From the NCBI GenBank assembly GCA_965657965.1, contig CBFHQM010000001.1:62001-126000 (forward strand): a DNA stretch of 64,000 nucleotides, written 5' to 3'. The translations under genes were made by a program, and so were the position numbers. The notes under the pieces are model-generated. The model did no database searches, had not been told where the DNA came from, and was given only the letters and a program-made list of their open reading frames with translations. Shown here in pieces: positions 1-9,735 of this stretch. Numbering within the stretch: the stretch's first letter is position 1; every line of letters begins with the position of its first letter. Source of the DNA: UBA8752 sp965657965. GTDB lineage: Bacteria > Bacteroidota > Bacteroidia > Flavobacteriales_D > Sanyastnellaceae.

Positions 1-498
1 GAACTTGTCTCCGAACTTCTGGGAGAACCCGAAGTCCAACGAGAACTCGTTCGGACTAAAATCGCGAATGGCTGTGCCGTTCACATCGGTGAAGGTGATG
101 TTGCCCAAGGAAAAATAACGCAGTGCCATGCCGATGGCTTGGCGCTTGTTGAGCTTTCTCGTCCCGCTCAAGTAAGCCAGTGACATGTCGTCTACCAGCG
201 CCCGAAGCCATGGTGCATAGCCCAAGTGTGCTTCAAAAGTTTGATCGGTGAACGCCATGCGCGCTGGATTCCAGGCCATGGCGGCCCCATCTGGGGTCAA
301 AGCCACACCCGCGTCGCCCATGGCGCCGCTCCGGGAATCAGGTGCAATCATCAAGAAAGGCACCGCTGTCGTAATCGTATTCAATTGCAACTGCTGAGCC
401 GTCTCTTCCGGGGTAAGCTGACCTTGCATCACGACGGGGCTTACCGCCACGAAACCGAGGAGACAAAGCCAAGAACGAAGGGAATTCTGAATGTCCAT
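1..498 (-). CDS. porV: T9SS outer-membrane shuttle protein PorV, 5' part (cut by window start)
   Basis: The minus strand is open from an ATG at 498 to the window edge, giving the first 166 residues. A signal peptide covers about residues 1-26. It is followed by VPFLMIAPDSRSGAMGDAG (residues 46-64), WNPARMAF and a PWLRALVDDMSLAYLSG stretch, the N-terminal signatures of PorV (LptO). PorV is an outer-membrane beta-barrel of the FadL type that carries type IX cargo from the translocon to the PorU sortase. Here it lies 39 bases downstream of porU on the same strand, so the two are probably co-transcribed. The C-terminal barrel is outside the window. PorQ is the main alternative, but the PDSR..GAMGDAG segment fits PorV better. 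Confidence 0.92.
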   Translation of the reverse strand, partial: MDIQNSLRSWLCLLGFVAVSPVVMQGQLTPEETAQQLQLNTITTAVPFLMIAPDSRSGAMGDAGVALTPDGAAMAWNPARMAFTDQTFEAHLGYAPWLRALVDDMSLAYLSGTRKLNKRQAIGMALRYFSLGNITFTDVNGTAIRDFSPNEFSLDFGFSQKFGDKF

Positions 499-537
499 AT
501 TCGGGGACAATATTACAATGTTAAAAGGGCAATTCGG

Positions 538-3500
538 TCAGTGAAGTAAGACCAGCCGACCCGTTTTGCCGGCCTGCCGTCCTTCTGGCGTTTCGATGTC
601 CAGCCTGTAGATGTATGTTCCCTGCCCAAGAGGGGATCCTCCAGATGCAGCGCCATCCCAATGCCAGCCATCGACCTGATATCCAGTCGGAGTGTCTGAG
701 CGTTCACCCTGCCAAACGAGGGTTCCCTGTGAATCGTATATGTGCAGGGACATTTTTAATGCCACGCATGCTTGATTGTGGTCAAATCGAAAGGTGGTCC
801 CGCTCGAACCCACTGGATTTGGGTAGTTGATTAACCCCTCCAAAAACACATTTAAGTCCGATACCACCACAAAATCAAGCTGGGCTTTTGCGCTGTTGTT
901 GTGAACATCCCAGGCCTTCAACTCTAAGGTGTGAGGGCCTTCTTCTAAGTCAGAGAATGGGAACACCACCCTGCCACTTTGGTAGGTGTCGAGGTCACTC
1001 GAATAGTATTCGTTCAGCACCACAGAGGTCTCGTCGTCCAAGGTGGCCTTGAGGTCGTGCCCAATGCCATTGCCCACCGTATTGAGTCCTTGATCGTCTC
1101 TAACCAAGGCGTACAACACCGGGTTGGGATCCGTTGTCCCTCCATCCTTAAATGTGCTGTCGTTTAAATACAAGGAAATCTCGGGGCCCGTGTTGTCCAG
1201 AATGGCGTCCTCCGAAACACCCCCGACAAAAACGGCTTCGGTGTAGCCGTGCGCGTCCAAGTCACCGTCTACTGCGTAATAGCTAATGCGGCCGGGTGCG
1301 GGGTCATAACCAATGTCCCGAGGAACGATAAATTCAAAGGAAAACACCCCGTTCTCGGCGCGCACTGCGCCAGCATAGAGGCGGTTTCTCCACTCCTGGT
1401 AGGTAACCCCGCCACTGCCACCGTCGTTGTTCAAGGTGGTGACCTCCAATTTCTGATCGAAAACTGTGGGGTAAACAAACCCATTGAAGTCAGTCAACAG
1501 GTTCCCAGAAGCATCGGAGACATACCCACGGACTTCTACTTGATCGAGGGCGCGCAGGGTGTCGGCCATCGCATCTACCGGAATGCCATTGATCTCGCTG
1601 GTTCTCACTTCAACTTGTGGCGTTGCATACAACAAGGCTACATCTCCCAGCAACGTGAAGTTCCGCTTGTTCGAAGAGGCCCCGGACGAAGGGTGATTTT
1701 TCGTGCGGCGGAGAATGTCTCCCAGCCTTTGACGCTCCCCATTGGGCGAGTCAAAAACCACTTCAAAGAACGCGGTATTGAGCTGCTCATTGGCATAGCT
1801 GTATACCACCCGCGTGGTCGTCATCATGGCGATGGCGCCCCCATTCGGATTCATGACCATCAACTCGCCAGCCGTCTCTACTTCCGGATCATCGAATCGG
1901 GCCAATTCACAAGTCGCGGTAAAGAACAACGGCATGCGATTCAAGTTGTCCCAAGCCGAAATCGTGGACGTATTGAGCACGCGCTCATGCGCCCACCCCC
2001 GGTCGCCGCCATGGCCGATGTAGTTGACAAGCAACGCCCCCTCACGCACTTGCCTGTCGATGGCGTCTTGCGCTTCGGGATAGCGCTCACCACCCGGAGT
2101 CACCAATTGCGGGTAAGCGTCCATGAAAATGCGCTTGATGTCGAAAGCCCCCTTCTCTTCTTCTACGCTCTGGGCATGTCCGATGCTGTAAACAGTGTGC
2201 CCCGTCTCGGTGGGTGTTGAGCTGCCGTCAAAGTCGTCGGCAACAAAGCAAATTCGATTGCGCCACGGCCCAAACGGATTGCCCTCTCCCTCTCCAGGCA
2301 ACCCCCCGGACAAGCAAGCAGCACCGTCGGGATCGGGATTGCCATTCGAATATGCCACCACCTTCGCCACTGCACCCCAGGCCTCCTCCAGATTTCCTGC
2401 GGGAATCCGCCCCACACCAATAGACAGCGAATCGGTCAGCCGCTCAGAAGCTTGGTCCGACAAGAAGCCGAAATAATCGTCCGTTACATAACTCTGAGTT
2501 GGAGTGTGACTTTGGGCACTCTGAAAGGTGATCAACTCGTTTCCGAACCTTGGCAAGTTGCGGTTTTGATACGTCCCATCCCCAAACAACTGGAGATACC
2601 GAGGCGCAGCATCCGGGTCGCCCTCTGCCCGATCATAAAGCATCTTCATGAGCATTTTGAAAGCGGTGGGGTCCACCCGACCCGAACTAAAGCAGTCGTA
2701 AATGAAACTGGGCTCAAGCACCGCAATGGACAGACCTTCTCTGGCGTGGATGTGCGCCAAACTGTCTGCAGCTTCACGCAGTCCAGGCGCGGTGATGATG
2801 ACCATGTCCACCTGGGACAATCCATGAACGTCTGTATTCTGGACCGCTCCAATCGCGGTCGGTACATAAAATCCAGAACCCGTTCCGGCACGAAACGACC
2901 GAATGTCATCGTAAGTCACTCGAAAACGCAACGTCCCCTCCACAATTTCGTGGGGGATGCGCGAGGGTGATACCGGGTTGGTTACATCCCACACCCTTTG
3001 AACAGACTGCCCCTCGGCCACGGCCCATTCCACAATTCTTCCAGGTCCTGCCGCTGAAGCGCGCACAAACTCCTGCTGGGAGCCGCCCGACATATTGGCT
3101 TCGCGGGTCCCGGTAATCCGAACGTAATCCAACCACCCTTTTGCGTCGGGCACCTGTGCATCCAGNNNNNNNNNNNNNNNNNNNNNNNNNNNNNNNNNNN
3201 NNNNNNNNNNNNNNNNNNNNNNNNNNNNNNNNNNNNNNNNNNNNNNNNNNNNNNNNNNNNNNNNNNNNNNNNNNNNNNNNNNNNNNNNNNNNNNNNNNNN
3301 NNNNNNNNNNNNNNNNNNNNNNNNNNNNNNNNNNNNNNNNNNNNNNNNNNNNNNNNNNNNNNNNNNNNNNNNNNNNNNNNNNNNNNNNNNNNNNNNNNNN
3401 NNNNNNNNNNNNNNNNNNNNNNNNNNNNNNNNNNNNNNNNNNNNNNNNNNNNNNNNNNNNNNNNNNNNNNNNNNNNNNNNNNNNNNNNNNNNNNNNNNNN

Positions 3501-4074
3501 NNNNNNNNNNNNNNNNNNNNNNNNNNNNNNNNNNNNNNNNNNNNNNNNNNNNNNNNNNNNNNNNNNNNNNNNNNNNNNNNNNNNNNNNNNNNNNNNNNNN
3601 NNNNNNNNNNNNNNNNNNNNNNNNNNNNNNNNNNNNNNNNNNNNNNNNNNNNNNNNNNNNNNNNNNNNNNNNNNNNNNNNNACCTCCATCAAATTGACTG
3701 TCTCCGTCGTGAACCATTTCAATGGGAATCGGAACCAGGTCGAGGGGCCTGGCCAAGCCATTGTCGATCGGCAACGGATCTCCGCCATGCCCATAAAGAT
3801 TGATGGACTCCGGATTGACCGAACTTGGATTTAAACCCAATTCGGACAAAAAAGAGACGTCAACCTTGTGAAAACCGGTTTTCACGGTGGCCATTTTGTA
3901 CCATTCCCCCTCTGAAAGTGCAGAATGTTCCGGCCAATTGTATTCGAATTGACCCAACATTGCCCCTTGGATTAAGCTCAAGAAACCCAAGACCATTGCG
4001 GCCCGTATACCCGTTTGAATGGCTGGTTTTGTTAGGAAAAGCAACGAAAAGGGACAATGGGCCGTTGGGTACAT
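538..4074 (-). CDS. porU: T9SS C-terminal signal peptidase/sortase PorU (interrupted by an N gap)
   Basis: This is a large exported cysteine peptidase of the gingipain (C25) family. The catalytic His sits in NYIGHGGD (His codon at 2011-2013) and the catalytic Cys in FFTATCELARFD (Cys codon at 1909-1911). The C-terminus is a beta-sandwich starting at YPNPVGSSG and ending in a FlgD/T9SS-CTD-like fold. PorU removes the CTD signal of type IX cargo and attaches cargo to anionic LPS at the cell surface. A run of 516 unknown bases (3166-3681) replaces part of the N-terminal domain, but the reading frame is kept across it. The start is uncertain: ATG 4074 gives a basic stretch before the hydrophobic signal segment, ATG 3996 a shorter one, and the frame stays open to 4158. 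It is followed by porV, the usual partner. Confidence 0.93.
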   Translation of the reverse strand: MYPTAHCPFSLLFLTKPAIQTGIRAAMVLGFLSLIQGAMLGQFEYNWPEHSALSEGEWYKMATVKTGFHKVDVSFLSELGLNPSSVNPESINLYGHGGDPLPIDNGLARPLDLVPIPIEMVHDGDSQFDGGXXXXXXXXXXXXXXXXXXXXXXXXXXXXXXXXXXXXXXXXXXXXXXXXXXXXXXXXXXXXXXXXXXXXXXXXXXXXXXXXXXXXXXXXXXXXXXXXXXXXXXXXXXXXXXXXXXXXXXXXXXXXXXXXXXXXXXXXXXXXXXXXXXXXXXXXXXXXXXXXXXXXXXXXXXXXLDAQVPDAKGWLDYVRITGTREANMSGGSQQEFVRASAAGPGRIVEWAVAEGQSVQRVWDVTNPVSPSRIPHEIVEGTLRFRVTYDDIRSFRAGTGSGFYVPTAIGAVQNTDVHGLSQVDMVIITAPGLREAADSLAHIHAREGLSIAVLEPSFIYDCFSSGRVDPTAFKMLMKMLYDRAEGDPDAAPRYLQLFGDGTYQNRNLPRFGNELITFQSAQSHTPTQSYVTDDYFGFLSDQASERLTDSLSIGVGRIPAGNLEEAWGAVAKVVAYSNGNPDPDGAACLSGGLPGEGEGNPFGPWRNRICFVADDFDGSSTPTETGHTVYSIGHAQSVEEEKGAFDIKRIFMDAYPQLVTPGGERYPEAQDAIDRQVREGALLVNYIGHGGDRGWAHERVLNTSTISAWDNLNRMPLFFTATCELARFDDPEVETAGELMVMNPNGGAIAMMTTTRVVYSYANEQLNTAFFEVVFDSPNGERQRLGDILRRTKNHPSSGASSNKRNFTLLGDVALLYATPQVEVRTSEINGIPVDAMADTLRALDQVEVRGYVSDASGNLLTDFNGFVYPTVFDQKLEVTTLNNDGGSGGVTYQEWRNRLYAGAVRAENGVFSFEFIVPRDIGYDPAPGRISYYAVDGDLDAHGYTEAVFVGGVSEDAILDNTGPEISLYLNDSTFKDGGTTDPNPVLYALVRDDQGLNTVGNGIGHDLKATLDDETSVVLNEYYSSDLDTYQSGRVVFPFSDLEEGPHTLELKAWDVHNNSAKAQLDFVVVSDLNVFLEGLINYPNPVGSSGTTFRFDHNQACVALKMSLHIYDSQGTLVWQGERSDTPTGYQVDGWHWDGAASGGSPLGQGTYIYRLDIETPEGRQAGKTGRLVLLH
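3166..3681. other. Assembly gap of 516 N inside porU
   Basis: All bases are N. The gap removes about 172 codons of the N-terminal half of porU. Its length is divisible by three and the frame continues on both sides, so the gap estimate is consistent with an intact gene, although the true length may differ. Confidence 1.
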
Positions 4075-4210
4075 GGAATGGGATGGAATCGCTCGCTCGA
4101 CCAACGCAGACACGGCGTTGGTTATTGCATTCGCACAAAGATGCCTGCCAATTCCCACAAGTTTGTAATTTTCACGATCTTATACGAGACTAACGTCTGG
4201 TAGAAACCGC

Positions 4211-5242
4211 ATGGACATGAAGCCCACTCAGCCCACCCAAAATAAAGTGCTTGGCGCGTTTGCGCTGCCAGCTTTGGCACTCGCACTCGCTTGCTTTGGC
4301 GCATTCTCGCCGCAGTCTGCTTCGGCCCAAGACGCGGAATTCACGCAGTTTTATTCCAATCCCATTTATCTCAACCCCGCTTTCGCAGGGGCAGCGCGCT
4401 GTCCACGGTTCGTGATGAACTACCGGAATCAGTGGCCCGCCATGAGTGGCAACTATGTTACTTCTGCTGCGGCTTATGACCAGCACATCCCCAGCATCTC
4501 TGGCGGATTGGGGCTCATCGTAATGAACGACCGCGCCGGCCGAGGCGTCCTAAGCACCTCGCGCATCAGTGGCATTTACAGCTACCAGCAAGCCGTGAGC
4601 AGGAAATTTTCCATCAAAGCCGGATTTGAAGCGACTTACTTCCAAAAGGCGTTGGACTGGAGTGGTCTCACGTTCGGAGACATGATTGACCCGAGAAAAG
4701 GGTTCATCTACGAATCACAAGACCAACAGCGCGGTGGAAAAGTGAGCCAAGTTGACTTTAGTGCGGGCATCATTGGATTCAGCAAAAAAGTCTATTTCGG
4801 CTTCGCCGCTCACCATCTAAACGAGCCCAACGAAAGCTTGATTGTAGGCGTGAGCCGCCTGCCCATGAAGCTGACCGCACATTTTGGCGCGTTGTTGCCC
4901 TTGGATGGTGACTCTCGCTATGCGTCCGCCTTCATTTCACCCAACATCCTGTACCGTCGTCAAGGCGAGTTTCAACAAATGAACGTGGGCGGCTATGTGA
5001 GCAAAGGGCCCATCGTCGGTGGAATTTGGTACCGAGGCATCATCGGAACAGAATATCGCGACGCATTCATCGTTACGTTGGGCATACAGTCCGATGTGAT
5101 CAAATTCGGCTACAGTTACGATGTTACCGTGTCTGACCTCACTCCCGCAACAGGCGGTGCACACGAAGTCAGCATGGCACTGAATTTCGATTGCCGTGCC
5201 AAACGTGTGAAATTTAGAAGTCCTCCCTGTCCTGGTTTTTGA
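4211..5242 (+). CDS. PorP/SprF family type IX secretion outer-membrane protein
   Basis: The 343-residue protein has a signal peptide (about residues 1-39, ending SASAQ) followed by the family opening QDAEFTQFYSNPIYLNPAFAG, written here in overlapping form as DAEFTQFYSNP and YLNPAFAGA. The remainder alternates short amphipathic strands, as in a beta-barrel. PorP/SprF proteins are outer-membrane components or partners of T9SS, often paired with a particular surface adhesin (SprF with SprB). The gene lies 34 bases before gldJ on the same strand and is divergent from porU, which places it in a T9SS/gliding locus. An ATG at 4217 is an alternative start. Which paralogue it is cannot be decided from sequence alone, so no symbol is given. 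Confidence 0.88.
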   Translation: MDMKPTQPTQNKVLGAFALPALALALACFGAFSPQSASAQDAEFTQFYSNPIYLNPAFAGAARCPRFVMNYRNQWPAMSGNYVTSAAAYDQHIPSISGGLGLIVMNDRAGRGVLSTSRISGIYSYQQAVSRKFSIKAGFEATYFQKALDWSGLTFGDMIDPRKGFIYESQDQQRGGKVSQVDFSAGIIGFSKKVYFGFAAHHLNEPNESLIVGVSRLPMKLTAHFGALLPLDGDSRYASAFISPNILYRRQGEFQQMNVGGYVSKGPIVGGIWYRGIIGTEYRDAFIVTLGIQSDVIKFGYSYDVTVSDLTPATGGAHEVSMALNFDCRAKRVKFRSPPCPGF

Positions 5243-5276
5243 CCTCACTCCCTGCAAGGAACCCCAATAGAAAGCG

Positions 5277-7028
5277 ATGCAGAAACTTCATTCCATCCTC
5301 CTCTTCTCTACTGTCGCGCTGTTCTCAGCGGCAATGCTCTCTTCATGCTCGGGCGCTGGCTCCGGTGCTACCGGATGGGCGTACAACGACTCAGAGAATG
5401 GCGGATTCCAAAAACTGCCCTACATCGGCCAAGAGACCGGACCTGGCCTCGTATTCGTTGAAGGCGGTACGTTCACCATGGGCCAAGTCGAAGATGATTT
5501 GACCGGGTCATGGGACAACATCCCCCGCCGTGTCACGGTCAGTTCATTCTACATGGACGAGGTGGAGGTCACAAACTATTACTGGCTTGAATACCTCTTT
5601 TGGCTCGACCGAGTATATGGAGAGGGTTATCCAGAGGTGGTCGACCGCGCCAAGCCCGACACTTTGGTATGGAGAGATCCACGTGCCTACAACGAACCTT
5701 ACGTGAACTACTACTTGCGTCACCCAGCTTACCGGGATTACCCAGTTGTGGGCGTTTCTTGGCTACAAGCCAACGACTTCTGCAAGTGGAGAACAGACAG
5801 GGTCAATGAGCAAATCATGGTCCGTGAAGGATTCTTGGTCCACAACCCCACAGGCCAAGTTGACGACAGTTACTTCAGCACTGAGTCATACTTAGACGGA
5901 CAATACGAAGAGGCGGCCAAGGCGGCCGATGGCATCAAAGACTTGCGCCCCAACGGCGTGGGATATCGCAACGTTTCTATGAGCGATGGCATACTGCTCC
6001 CAGACTACCGTTTGCCGACGGAAGCAGAGTGGGAATATGCCGCCCTGTCGTTGATTGGAAACAGTGGAGAGGAACTCATTACGAGCCGCAGGACCTACCC
6101 TTGGGATGGCCACTATGTGCGGAACGATGACAGCCGGGGCAAATACTACGGAGAAATCAACGCCAACTTTGTCCGTGCCCGAGGTGACTACATGGGTGTC
6201 GCTGGTGCACTAAATGACAATGCCGATGTCACTGCGCCTGTATACAGCTATGCGCCAAACGACTACGGACTTTACCAAATGGCAGGAAACGTGAGCGAAT
6301 GGGTCATGGATGTTTACCGTCCCGGCACCCATCAAGATGCTCAAGAATTCCGGCCTTTCCGAGGAAACGTGTTCTCGACCAAATTGCTCAACAGCGAAGG
6401 AAAAGTCACCGATAAATTGGACTATGTGGAGTACGATATCGCAGCAGTTGAAGAAGACCTCACCGTTTATGAGGAGGAAACTGCCGGCCGATTGACCAGT
6501 GAGGGTCAGAACTTGATCGACAACTTGAAATCCAAGATGGAGAGCGCCAATGAGGACATGGACGTCAAGCGCATCGAAGAAGCCATGACCAAAATGGACG
6601 AAGCACTCGACCTCATCGAAGAGAGTGAAGCACCCAGCGCCAGCGACATTCGTAAGTTCTGGTCGCGAAACATCATCAACACACCGGGGCAGATGCGCTA
6701 TCGCAATGTGACTGTGGAAGAGAACCTCGGACGTCGGAACTACCAGCAAGCCGACAACATTGACTACCTCGATGGTGAATTGGAAAGCTCCATTTTCTAC
6801 GACCAGGCAGATGAAAGCGACGACTTGGTCTACGAGTACGGAGGCACCTCCCTGATTAACGACAATGTGCGGGTATACAAAGGCGGAAGCTGGAACGACC
6901 GCGTCTACTGGGTTATCCCGGGAACACGCCGCTTCTTGGAAGAGAACCAAAGTTCGTCCACCATTGGATTCCGTTGTGCAATGACACGCGTAGGATCCCC
7001 AAGGGGCAACGCAATGGGCAACAATTGA
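5277..7028 (+). CDS. gldJ: Gliding motility lipoprotein GldJ
   Basis: The 583-residue protein opens with a lipoprotein signal (lipobox MLSSC, Cys at residue 24), then a formylglycine-generating-enzyme/sulfatase-modifying-factor fold. FGE-type segments visible are FVEGGTFTMGQVEDD, DYRLPTEAEWEYAA, YQMAGNVSEWVMD, GGSWNDR and GFRCAM near the C-terminus. The length agrees with known GldJ proteins. A charged, probably helical insertion rich in Glu and Lys (about residues 395-460) interrupts the FGE fold, as in GldJ/GldK relatives. GldJ stabilises GldK and the gliding/T9SS ring in the outer membrane. It follows the sprF-like gene and ends at a strong terminator. GldK is the main alternative, but the context and the insertion favour GldJ. 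Confidence 0.9.
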   Translation: MQKLHSILLFSTVALFSAAMLSSCSGAGSGATGWAYNDSENGGFQKLPYIGQETGPGLVFVEGGTFTMGQVEDDLTGSWDNIPRRVTVSSFYMDEVEVTNYYWLEYLFWLDRVYGEGYPEVVDRAKPDTLVWRDPRAYNEPYVNYYLRHPAYRDYPVVGVSWLQANDFCKWRTDRVNEQIMVREGFLVHNPTGQVDDSYFSTESYLDGQYEEAAKAADGIKDLRPNGVGYRNVSMSDGILLPDYRLPTEAEWEYAALSLIGNSGEELITSRRTYPWDGHYVRNDDSRGKYYGEINANFVRARGDYMGVAGALNDNADVTAPVYSYAPNDYGLYQMAGNVSEWVMDVYRPGTHQDAQEFRPFRGNVFSTKLLNSEGKVTDKLDYVEYDIAAVEEDLTVYEEETAGRLTSEGQNLIDNLKSKMESANEDMDVKRIEEAMTKMDEALDLIEESEAPSASDIRKFWSRNIINTPGQMRYRNVTVEENLGRRNYQQADNIDYLDGELESSIFYDQADESDDLVYEYGGTSLINDNVRVYKGGSWNDRVYWVIPGTRRFLEENQSSSTIGFRCAMTRVGSPRGNAMGNN

Positions 7029-7052
7029 GCCCAACGAAAGACTGTTCATTCC

Positions 7053-7094
7053 GAACCCCGCACTGGCTCATCCGGTGCGGGGTTCTTCTTTTCT
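7053..7094 (+). terminator. Rho-independent terminator/attenuator between gldJ and murF
   Basis: A perfect 11-bp stem (7053-7063 with 7075-7085, GAACCCCGCAC arm) encloses an 11-base loop and runs into a T-rich tract (7083-7094). It begins 24 bases after the gldJ stop and ends only 8 bases before the murF ATG, so it ends gldJ transcripts and would also sit in any murF leader that starts upstream. Confidence 0.85.
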
Positions 7095-7101
7095 TGTTCC
7101 C

Positions 7102-8418
7102 ATGAAGTCTCTCGACATTCAAGCCCTACTCGACCTGTTCGACCGTTCGTCTGGCGTGACCACCGACACCCGACAATGCGGACCTGGCATGGTGTTCTTT
7201 GCCCTGCGGGGCGAACGGTTCAACGGCAATGCCTTCGCGCAGCAAGCCTTAGATTCGGGATGTCTCGCTTCGATAGTGGATGACCCGAAACTTGAAGGAG
7301 AAGGGTTTTTCTCTGTCCCCGACACCTTGAGTGCACTTCAACAGCTTGCCCAAGCGCACCGCGCGCGGTTTACAGGCCCTGTTTTCGGACTCACCGGAAG
7401 CAATGGGAAAACCACCACCAAAGAACTTTTACGGGCTGTCTTGTCCCAAAAATTCAAGGTCTATGCCACCAAAGGCAACCTCAACAACCACATCGGGGTG
7501 CCTTTGACCTTGCTCGCCATGCCCAAAGACGTTGAATTTGCTCTGGTTGAAATGGGCGCAAACCACCAAGGAGAAATCGCGGAACTGTCTCGAATCGCTA
7601 ACCCCACCCACGGCATGATCACCAATGTGGGGCAGGCTCACCTCGAAGGTTTTGGCGGCATCGACGGGGTCAAGAAGGGAAAACAAGAACTCTTTGTTTA
7701 CCTAGCGAACCACCAAAGGCCGGCCTTTGTGCCTCACTCAGACTCAGACTTGGTTGCCCTGGCCAACCTAGATGGTCTCAAGCCCATTTGGTTCGGGACA
7801 ACCCTTTATCCGCCAACCGTGTGGCGCACCACAGATGCACCCAAAAGCCCCATTTGCTGGTCCCTAGACCAAAGTGAGAATCCCGGGCCATGGCACAAAA
7901 CTGGGTGTGCCATCCCCGTTCAGCTCGAAGGAGACCATCAGCTGGCCAATATGACGGCGGCCATTGCCGTGGGCCATCATTTCGGCGTTCCACCAGAAAG
8001 CATAGGTTTGGCCTTGGAGCAGTTTCAACCGGTGAGCCAACGGGGAGAAACGGTCAAAACAAACCAGAATGTGGTTGTGGTAGACTGCTACAATGCCAAC
8101 CCCAGTTCGGTGGAGTCCACGCTTCGGGCGTTTGCTGCGTCACAACACCCCAAACCGTTGGCCATTTTGGGTGACATGATGGAACTCGGAGAGCACGCTG
8201 CCTCCGGGCACCGTCTCGTTCGCGATGTCTGTCGCGAAATCAACTTGGAGTGTTGGGTCGTAGGACCCCAGTTCAAAGAATACGCCGAAGCCGACTTGTC
8301 TTTTGGAGAATTGAGCGCGCTAAAGGATCACCTTTCTGCCCATCCAATTCAAGGCCGGACTGTCCTCCTTAAGGGCTCGAGGTCCATGCAACTCGAACAG
8401 CTCGTTGCTGCTCTTTAA
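7102..8418 (+). CDS. murF: UDP-N-acetylmuramoyl-tripeptide--D-alanyl-D-alanine ligase MurF
   Basis: The protein has 438 residues from ATG 7102; an earlier GTG at 7075 lies inside the terminator stem and is rejected. Mur-ligase features are the substrate-binding opening TDTRQCGPGMVFFAL, the ATP loop GLTGSNGKTTTKE (about residues 95-107), NLNNHIGVPLTLL, the catalytic EMGANHQGEI and VVDCYNANPSSVEST in the C-terminal part. MurF adds D-Ala-D-Ala to the UDP-MurNAc-tripeptide in the cytoplasm, the last cytoplasmic step of peptidoglycan precursor assembly. The gene follows gldJ beyond a terminator hairpin and is followed by tyrS after 39 bases. All key motifs are present. Confidence 0.95.
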   Translation: MKSLDIQALLDLFDRSSGVTTDTRQCGPGMVFFALRGERFNGNAFAQQALDSGCLASIVDDPKLEGEGFFSVPDTLSALQQLAQAHRARFTGPVFGLTGSNGKTTTKELLRAVLSQKFKVYATKGNLNNHIGVPLTLLAMPKDVEFALVEMGANHQGEIAELSRIANPTHGMITNVGQAHLEGFGGIDGVKKGKQELFVYLANHQRPAFVPHSDSDLVALANLDGLKPIWFGTTLYPPTVWRTTDAPKSPICWSLDQSENPGPWHKTGCAIPVQLEGDHQLANMTAAIAVGHHFGVPPESIGLALEQFQPVSQRGETVKTNQNVVVVDCYNANPSSVESTLRAFAASQHPKPLAILGDMMELGEHAASGHRLVRDVCREINLECWVVGPQFKEYAEADLSFGELSALKDHLSAHPIQGRTVLLKGSRSMQLEQLVAAL

Positions 8419-8457
8419 GGCCTTCGGCTCACCACCTTCAATCGTACCTTTACATCC

Positions 8458-9735
8458 ATGGATTTCATTGCGGAACTCAAGTGGCGCGGCATGTTGCACG
8501 ACGCCATGCCTGGCCTCGAAGAGCACCTGAGCAAAGAGCAGACCACCGGCTATGTGGGATTTGACCCCACTGCAGACTCTCTGCACATTGGCAACCTTGT
8601 GCCGGTAATGCTCTTGGTCCACTTGCAGCGTGCGGGTCACCGTCCAATCGCGCTCGTTGGCGGTGCAACAGGCATGGTAGGCGACCCCAGTGGAAAAACA
8701 GCCGAGCGCCAATTCTTGGACCTTGAAGTTCTCGAACACAACCTAAACAGTCAAAAGGCCCAGCTCTCTCGCTTTCTCGACTTTGAGGGCCCAAATGCTG
8801 CGCGCGTGGTCAACAACTACGATTGGTTCAAAGACTTCAACTTTCTCGACTTCATTCGGGATGTTGGCAAGCACATCACCGTGAACTACATGACCGCCAA
8901 AGACTCGGTGAAGAACCGATTGGAAGGCGGCATGAGCTTCACGGAATTCAGCTACCAACTGGTCCAAGGCTATGACTTCTTCCACCTTTGGAAAGCACAC
9001 AACTGCATGCTCCAGATGGGGGGCAGTGACCAGTGGGGCAACATGACCACAGGGACAGAGTTGATCCGCCGCAAAGGGCAAGGACACGCGTTTGCCTTAA
9101 CCGCACCACTCATCACCAAGTCTGACGGCTCCAAATTCGGCAAGAGCGAAGGCGGAAACGTGTGGATCGACAAAGCCCGGACCAGTGCCTACAAATTCTA
9201 TCAGTACTGGATCAATGCCGCGGACGACGACGCCGCAAAATACCTTCGGATTTTCACGCTCATGACCCAGGACGAGATCCTGGCCATTGAGGCGGAACAC
9301 GCCGAAAACCCCGGAGGACGGGCCATGCAAAAAGCGCTGGCTGCCGACGTCACCACGCGTATCCATGGAGAGGAAGACCTGAATACTGCCATGGCGGCCA
9401 CTGCCCTGCTCTTTGGCAAAAGCACAGAAGAAGACTTGAGGGCGTTGCCAGAGTCCGAGCTGCTTAGCGTGTTCGAAGGGGTTCCGCAACGCGAAGTTTC
9501 CCGAGCGGAATTGTCGCAAGGCGTGGGCATCATCGACATGTTGGCCGGAGGCGACTCCCCCTTCCTATCGAGTGGTGGCGAGGCCCGACGGGCATTGAAA
9601 GAAAACTCAGTCAGTGTGAACCGAAACAAGGTCGGGCCTGACCGCACCTTGACCGTGGACGATGCCATTGGCAGCGGCCTCATTCTGATCCAGCGTGGCA
9701 AGAAGAACCACTATTTGGTTCGGATTGTGGATTGA
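8458..9735 (+). CDS. tyrS: Tyrosine--tRNA ligase
   Basis: This is a class I aminoacyl-tRNA synthetase of 425 residues, the usual bacterial TyrRS length. The HIGH motif appears as HIGN (residues 43-46, in PTADSLHIGNL), with the tyrosine-site segments SYQLVQGYDF and GGSDQWGNMTTG, and the KMSKS-type loop KFGKS at residues 226-230. The C-terminus carries an S4 RNA-binding domain (SVNRNKV...). It charges tRNA-Tyr in the cytoplasm. The ATG at 8458 lies 39 bases after murF. The stop codon directly abuts the stop codon of the convergent phosphate permease gene, with no bases between them. Confidence 0.96.
   Translation: MDFIAELKWRGMLHDAMPGLEEHLSKEQTTGYVGFDPTADSLHIGNLVPVMLLVHLQRAGHRPIALVGGATGMVGDPSGKTAERQFLDLEVLEHNLNSQKAQLSRFLDFEGPNAARVVNNYDWFKDFNFLDFIRDVGKHITVNYMTAKDSVKNRLEGGMSFTEFSYQLVQGYDFFHLWKAHNCMLQMGGSDQWGNMTTGTELIRRKGQGHAFALTAPLITKSDGSKFGKSEGGNVWIDKARTSAYKFYQYWINAADDDAAKYLRIFTLMTQDEILAIEAEHAENPGGRAMQKALAADVTTRIHGEEDLNTAMAATALLFGKSTEEDLRALPESELLSVFEGVPQREVSRAELSQGVGIIDMLAGGDSPFLSSGGEARRALKENSVSVNRNKVGPDRTLTVDDAIGSGLILIQRGKKNHYLVRIVD

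Noticed and set aside
1249..2220. 323-residue open frame on the plus strand
   Set aside because: It lies fully antisense to the C25 protease domain of porU, where the catalytic motifs are in the minus-strand frame; no start context or recognisable domain.
6210..7049. 279-residue open frame on the minus strand
   Set aside because: It is antisense to the FGE-like part of gldJ and only reflects codon bias of that gene.
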